Shown piece after piece: positions 61,922 through 64,000 of a DNA stretch of 64,000 nucleotides. The notes under the pieces were generated by a model that had not been told where the DNA came from, made no database searches, and saw nothing but the letters and a program-made list of their open reading frames with translations. Source of the stretch: Flavobacterium sp. 9 (GTDB lineage: Bacteria > Bacteroidota > Bacteroidia > Flavobacteriales > Flavobacteriaceae); NCBI RefSeq assembly GCF_002754195.1, contig NZ_PEEU01000001.1, positions 4,030,001-4,094,000 on the forward strand, read 5' to 3'. The translations under genes and the position numbers were made by a program. Numbering within the stretch: the stretch's first letter is position 1; each line of letters begins with the position of its first letter.

Positions 61922-62971
61922 ATGCAAATCGAGAAAAAAGACATAAGAGCCTTATCAAAAGATCAATTGCGAGATTTTTTTGTCGCAAATAATGACAAAC
62001 CTTTTCGCGGAAATCAGGTCTATGAATGGTTATGGAGCAAAGGAGCACATAGTTTTGAGGATATGACGAATGTTGCCAAAGCAACGCGTTCTATGCTTGA
62101 AGATAATTTTGTAATCAATCATATTAAGGTTGATACAATGCAACGCAGCAGCGACGGAACCGTAAAAAATGCCGTTCGTTTACATGATGGTTTAGTAGTA
62201 GAATCAGTTTTGATTCCAACCGAAACAAGAACAACAGCTTGTGTTTCAAGTCAGGTTGGTTGTAGTTTAGATTGTAATTTCTGTGCAACTTCGCGCCTAA
62301 AAAGAATGCGTAATCTGGAACCGGGAGAAATCTACGATCAGGTTATCGCAATTGATAAAGAAAGCCGTTTGTATCACAATCATCCGCTTTCGAATATTGT
62401 TTTTATGGGAATGGGAGAACCTTTGATGAATTACAATAATGTAATCAAAGCCATTGATATGATCACGTCGCCAGAAGGTTTAGGAATGTCTCCGAAGCGT
62501 ATCATGGTTTCGACGTCCGGAATTCCAAAAATGATTAAAAAAATGGCTGATGATGATGTAAAATTCAAATTGGCAGTTTCTTTACACTCGGCAATTGATG
62601 AAGTTCGTGCGCGAATTATGCCTTTCAGCAAAAATTTCCCATTGGCAGATTTGAGAGAATCATTGGAATATTGGTACAGAAAAACAAAAAATAAGATTTC
62701 ATACGAATATGTAGTTTGGAAAGGAATCAATGACGATAAAGCTTCGATAGATGCACTAGTGAAATTTTGTAAATATGTGCCGTGTAAAGTGAATTTAATC
62801 GAATATAACCCAATAGATGACGGAGAATTTCAACAAGCGTCAGAAGAATCTATTATGGCGTATATAAAAGCTTTAGAAAATATTGGAGTTGTCGTAAAAG
62901 TTCGTCGCAGCCGCGGAAAAGATATTGATGCAGCTTGCGGACAATTGGCAAACAAAGAAGCCGATATGTAG
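61922..62971 (+). CDS. rlmN: Dual-specificity 23S rRNA / tRNA adenine-C2 methyltransferase RlmN
   Basis: Radical SAM enzyme that methylates C2 of A2503 in 23S rRNA and A37 of some tRNAs. 349 residues with the radical SAM triad C114, C118, C121 in 'GCSLDCNFCAT', 'NIVFMGMGEPLMNY', 'LAVSLHSAIDEVRARIMPF' and the C-terminal catalytic Cys (about 339) in 'DIDAACGQLA'. The N-terminal MQIEKKDIRALSKDQLRDFF agrees with other family members, which supports the leaderless start. Confidence 0.96.
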   Translation: MQIEKKDIRALSKDQLRDFFVANNDKPFRGNQVYEWLWSKGAHSFEDMTNVAKATRSMLEDNFVINHIKVDTMQRSSDGTVKNAVRLHDGLVVESVLIPTETRTTACVSSQVGCSLDCNFCATSRLKRMRNLEPGEIYDQVIAIDKESRLYHNHPLSNIVFMGMGEPLMNYNNVIKAIDMITSPEGLGMSPKRIMVSTSGIPKMIKKMADDDVKFKLAVSLHSAIDEVRARIMPFSKNFPLADLRESLEYWYRKTKNKISYEYVVWKGINDDKASIDALVKFCKYVPCKVNLIEYNPIDDGEFQQASEESIMAYIKALENIGVVVKVRRSRGKDIDAACGQLANKEADM

Positions 62972-63110
62972 AGGATTATTCCGCCAGGAATAATTGATTT
63001 AGATTAGTCTATAATATCAAAAAATATTCCACTAGGAATAATTGATCGGTAGGAAAAAAAATATTGATAAAGTCAATTTGTTCCATAGGAACATCTGATC
63101 GCATCATTTT
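62972..63110. repeat. Three degenerate short repeats after rlmN
   Basis: The words 'ATTCCGCCAGGAATAATTGA', 'ATTCCACTAGGAATAATTGA' and 'GTTCCATAGGAACATCTGAT' follow one another with 30-60 nt spacing; two are followed by T/C-G-rich tags (TCGGTAGG, TCGC). Each contains a small TTCC..GGAA palindrome. They are non-coding. Confidence 0.65.
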
Positions 63111-63115
63111 ATAAA

Positions 63116-63160
63116 AAAAAGCATTAAGAACAAGAATAACTCTTGTTCTTAATGCTTTTT
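63116..63160. terminator. Terminator between rlmN and the convergent lipoprotein gene
   Basis: AAAAAGCATTAAGAACAAGA (63116-63135) pairs exactly with 63141-63160 through a 5-nt loop; it can serve both directions. Confidence 0.88.
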
Positions 63161-63177
63161 TTGGGCAAAAAGGATTC

Positions 63178-64000
63178 TTATTTTTTCAAATCAATTTCTT
63201 CCGTTACACCATCTTTGGTTACTTTGGCAAGAGTATCGCAATTTCCATCGCCATAATCAAGAACCGCAGTAGCTCCGTTTTTGGTAATAGAAACAACACC
63301 TTTTACAGCAAATGGTTTTCTGCATGATGCGTCAAATTCAAGAGGAGTTGTGATTTCTGCCGAAAAAGTATCTCCGTTAGGAAAAGTAGTCGTTCCACTG
63401 CCGGTTACTAAAAAAGCATTGTCTTCCCAATTAAACCAAGTATCATAACCCGCAACCATTTCTTTTACCAACGAACCTTTTCTGGTATATACACCGCCAT
63501 CATCAAAAGTAATAGTCATATCAACAGTTGCGGTAGAAACCGGATGTGCTGTTGCTAATAAGTTAGTTGTTTTTATAGTTCTAACGATGCTTTTGCTTCC
63601 CTGAAGTTTTTTGCCATTATGATAAAAACCGTCAAAAGTATAACTAATCGTTTGTGTAGAAGAAGAAAAATCGTTGGCAAACGAGACAACCATTTTTCCT
63701 TTAACCACATTTCCGTTATCAAGCGTGCATCCTTCAACACCAAAATCGACTGTTTTTGTCCATGTATTATTCGTTAAAACTGTTGTAATAGTAGCACAAC
63801 TCGGCAAAAAGTTTTTTACAGGACCGCCAGGTTTAGCAGTACTATTTTGTTGTGCGTTAAATTGATCTTCGGCAATATTAGTTACATCCTCAATTGAAGC
63901 ATCAATTTTAGAAGTTGTAATAATTTCACTGTTCGAAATTGCCGCAGTAGTTCCGTCATTTGTTTTTTCATCAGAATTGCAACTAACAAAAAAAGATAAA
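63178..64000 (-). CDS. Putative lipoprotein of unknown function (5' end outside the window)
   Basis: The open frame continues past the right edge, so the start is not visible. Near the edge it reads 'LSFFVSCNSDEKTNDG', a lipobox with lipidated cysteine close to the N-terminus, so only a few codons are missing. The mature protein (about 265 residues) is rich in Thr and Gly and predicted to be beta-structured, with a repeated pattern ('MTITFDDGGVYTRKGSLVKE', 'YDTWFNWEDNAFLVTGSGTT'). It looks like a surface or periplasmic lipoprotein; I cannot name a family. Confidence 0.7.
   Translation of the reverse strand, partial: LSFFVSCNSDEKTNDGTTAAISNSEIITTSKIDASIEDVTNIAEDQFNAQQNSTAKPGGPVKNFLPSCATITTVLTNNTWTKTVDFGVEGCTLDNGNVVKGKMVVSFANDFSSSTQTISYTFDGFYHNGKKLQGSKSIVRTIKTTNLLATAHPVSTATVDMTITFDDGGVYTRKGSLVKEMVAGYDTWFNWEDNAFLVTGSGTTTFPNGDTFSAEITTPLEFDASCRKPFAVKGVVSITKNGATAVLDYGDGNCDTLAKVTKDGVTEEIDLKK

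Overview
The window reads as chromosomal DNA of a member of the Flavobacteriaceae, most likely a Flavobacterium. The base composition is AT-rich. Recognisable promoters have the Bacteroidota form (TTG, about 19 nt, then TAnnTTTG), and Shine-Dalgarno sequences are largely absent. Lineage-typical genes are present: the type IX secretion plug (DUF5103), DUF5916, DUF6702, and LytS/LytTR two-component pairs. I see no phage, insertion sequence, plasmid or CRISPR array. The region is core-like chromosome studded with short extragenic inverted repeats.

Layout. 1-3.4 kb: a cut-off XRE regulator diverges from the glyoxylate-shunt genes aceB and aceA, with a perfect palindrome on the aceB promoter. 3.4-9.7 kb (minus): purT/DUF6370/Crp-type regulator, a U32 peptidase-family protein (RlhA-like), a DHFR-family reductase, an outer-membrane barrel protein interrupted by an in-frame stop just before its last strand, and a DUF2383 four-helix protein. 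9.9-13.9 kb: aspartate-type aminotransferase, acyl-lipid desaturase, rsmG and an unrecognised protein. 14.3-22.4 kb: a signalling and hydrolase block with two LytS/LytTR systems, a CocE-type hydrolase, an alpha/beta hydrolase placed between kinase and regulator, and an SMP-30-like secreted protein. 22.5-24.2 kb: pruA.

24.3-30.4 kb: the complete ligase-associated DNA repair cassette (MBL exonuclease, ATP-dependent ligase, Lhr-type helicase, PdeM phosphoesterase). 30.4-38.4 kb: apaG, T9SS plug, a SNF2 helicase, a methyltransferase, map and a DUF445 protein. 38.4-43.5 kb (minus): a TetR-controlled export operon (ABC protein, HlyD adaptor, TolC channel) whose ATPase motifs are altered at four canonical positions. 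43.7-51 kb: gpmI, DUF5916, two convergent overlapping L,D-transpeptidases and a GNAT. 51.0-51.35 kb: two identical tRNA-Gly(TCC) units, each with its own promoter and terminator.

51.5-58.4 kb: pepE, then a four-gene overlapping run of exported proteins (two clear paralogues with a carboxypeptidase-regulatory-like domain and a GI(V/I)PYGQKKYT motif, a divergent third member, and DUF6702), followed by an M1 metallopeptidase, tatA and a PAP2 phosphatase. This run is the best candidate here for a poorly described system. 58.4-64 kb: PhyH-family dioxygenase, O-methyltransferase, an LEA-like lipoprotein, YceI, rlmN and a lipoprotein running off the end.

All assignments come from reading motifs and gene order; no database search was run. 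Repeat families were compared only within this window.
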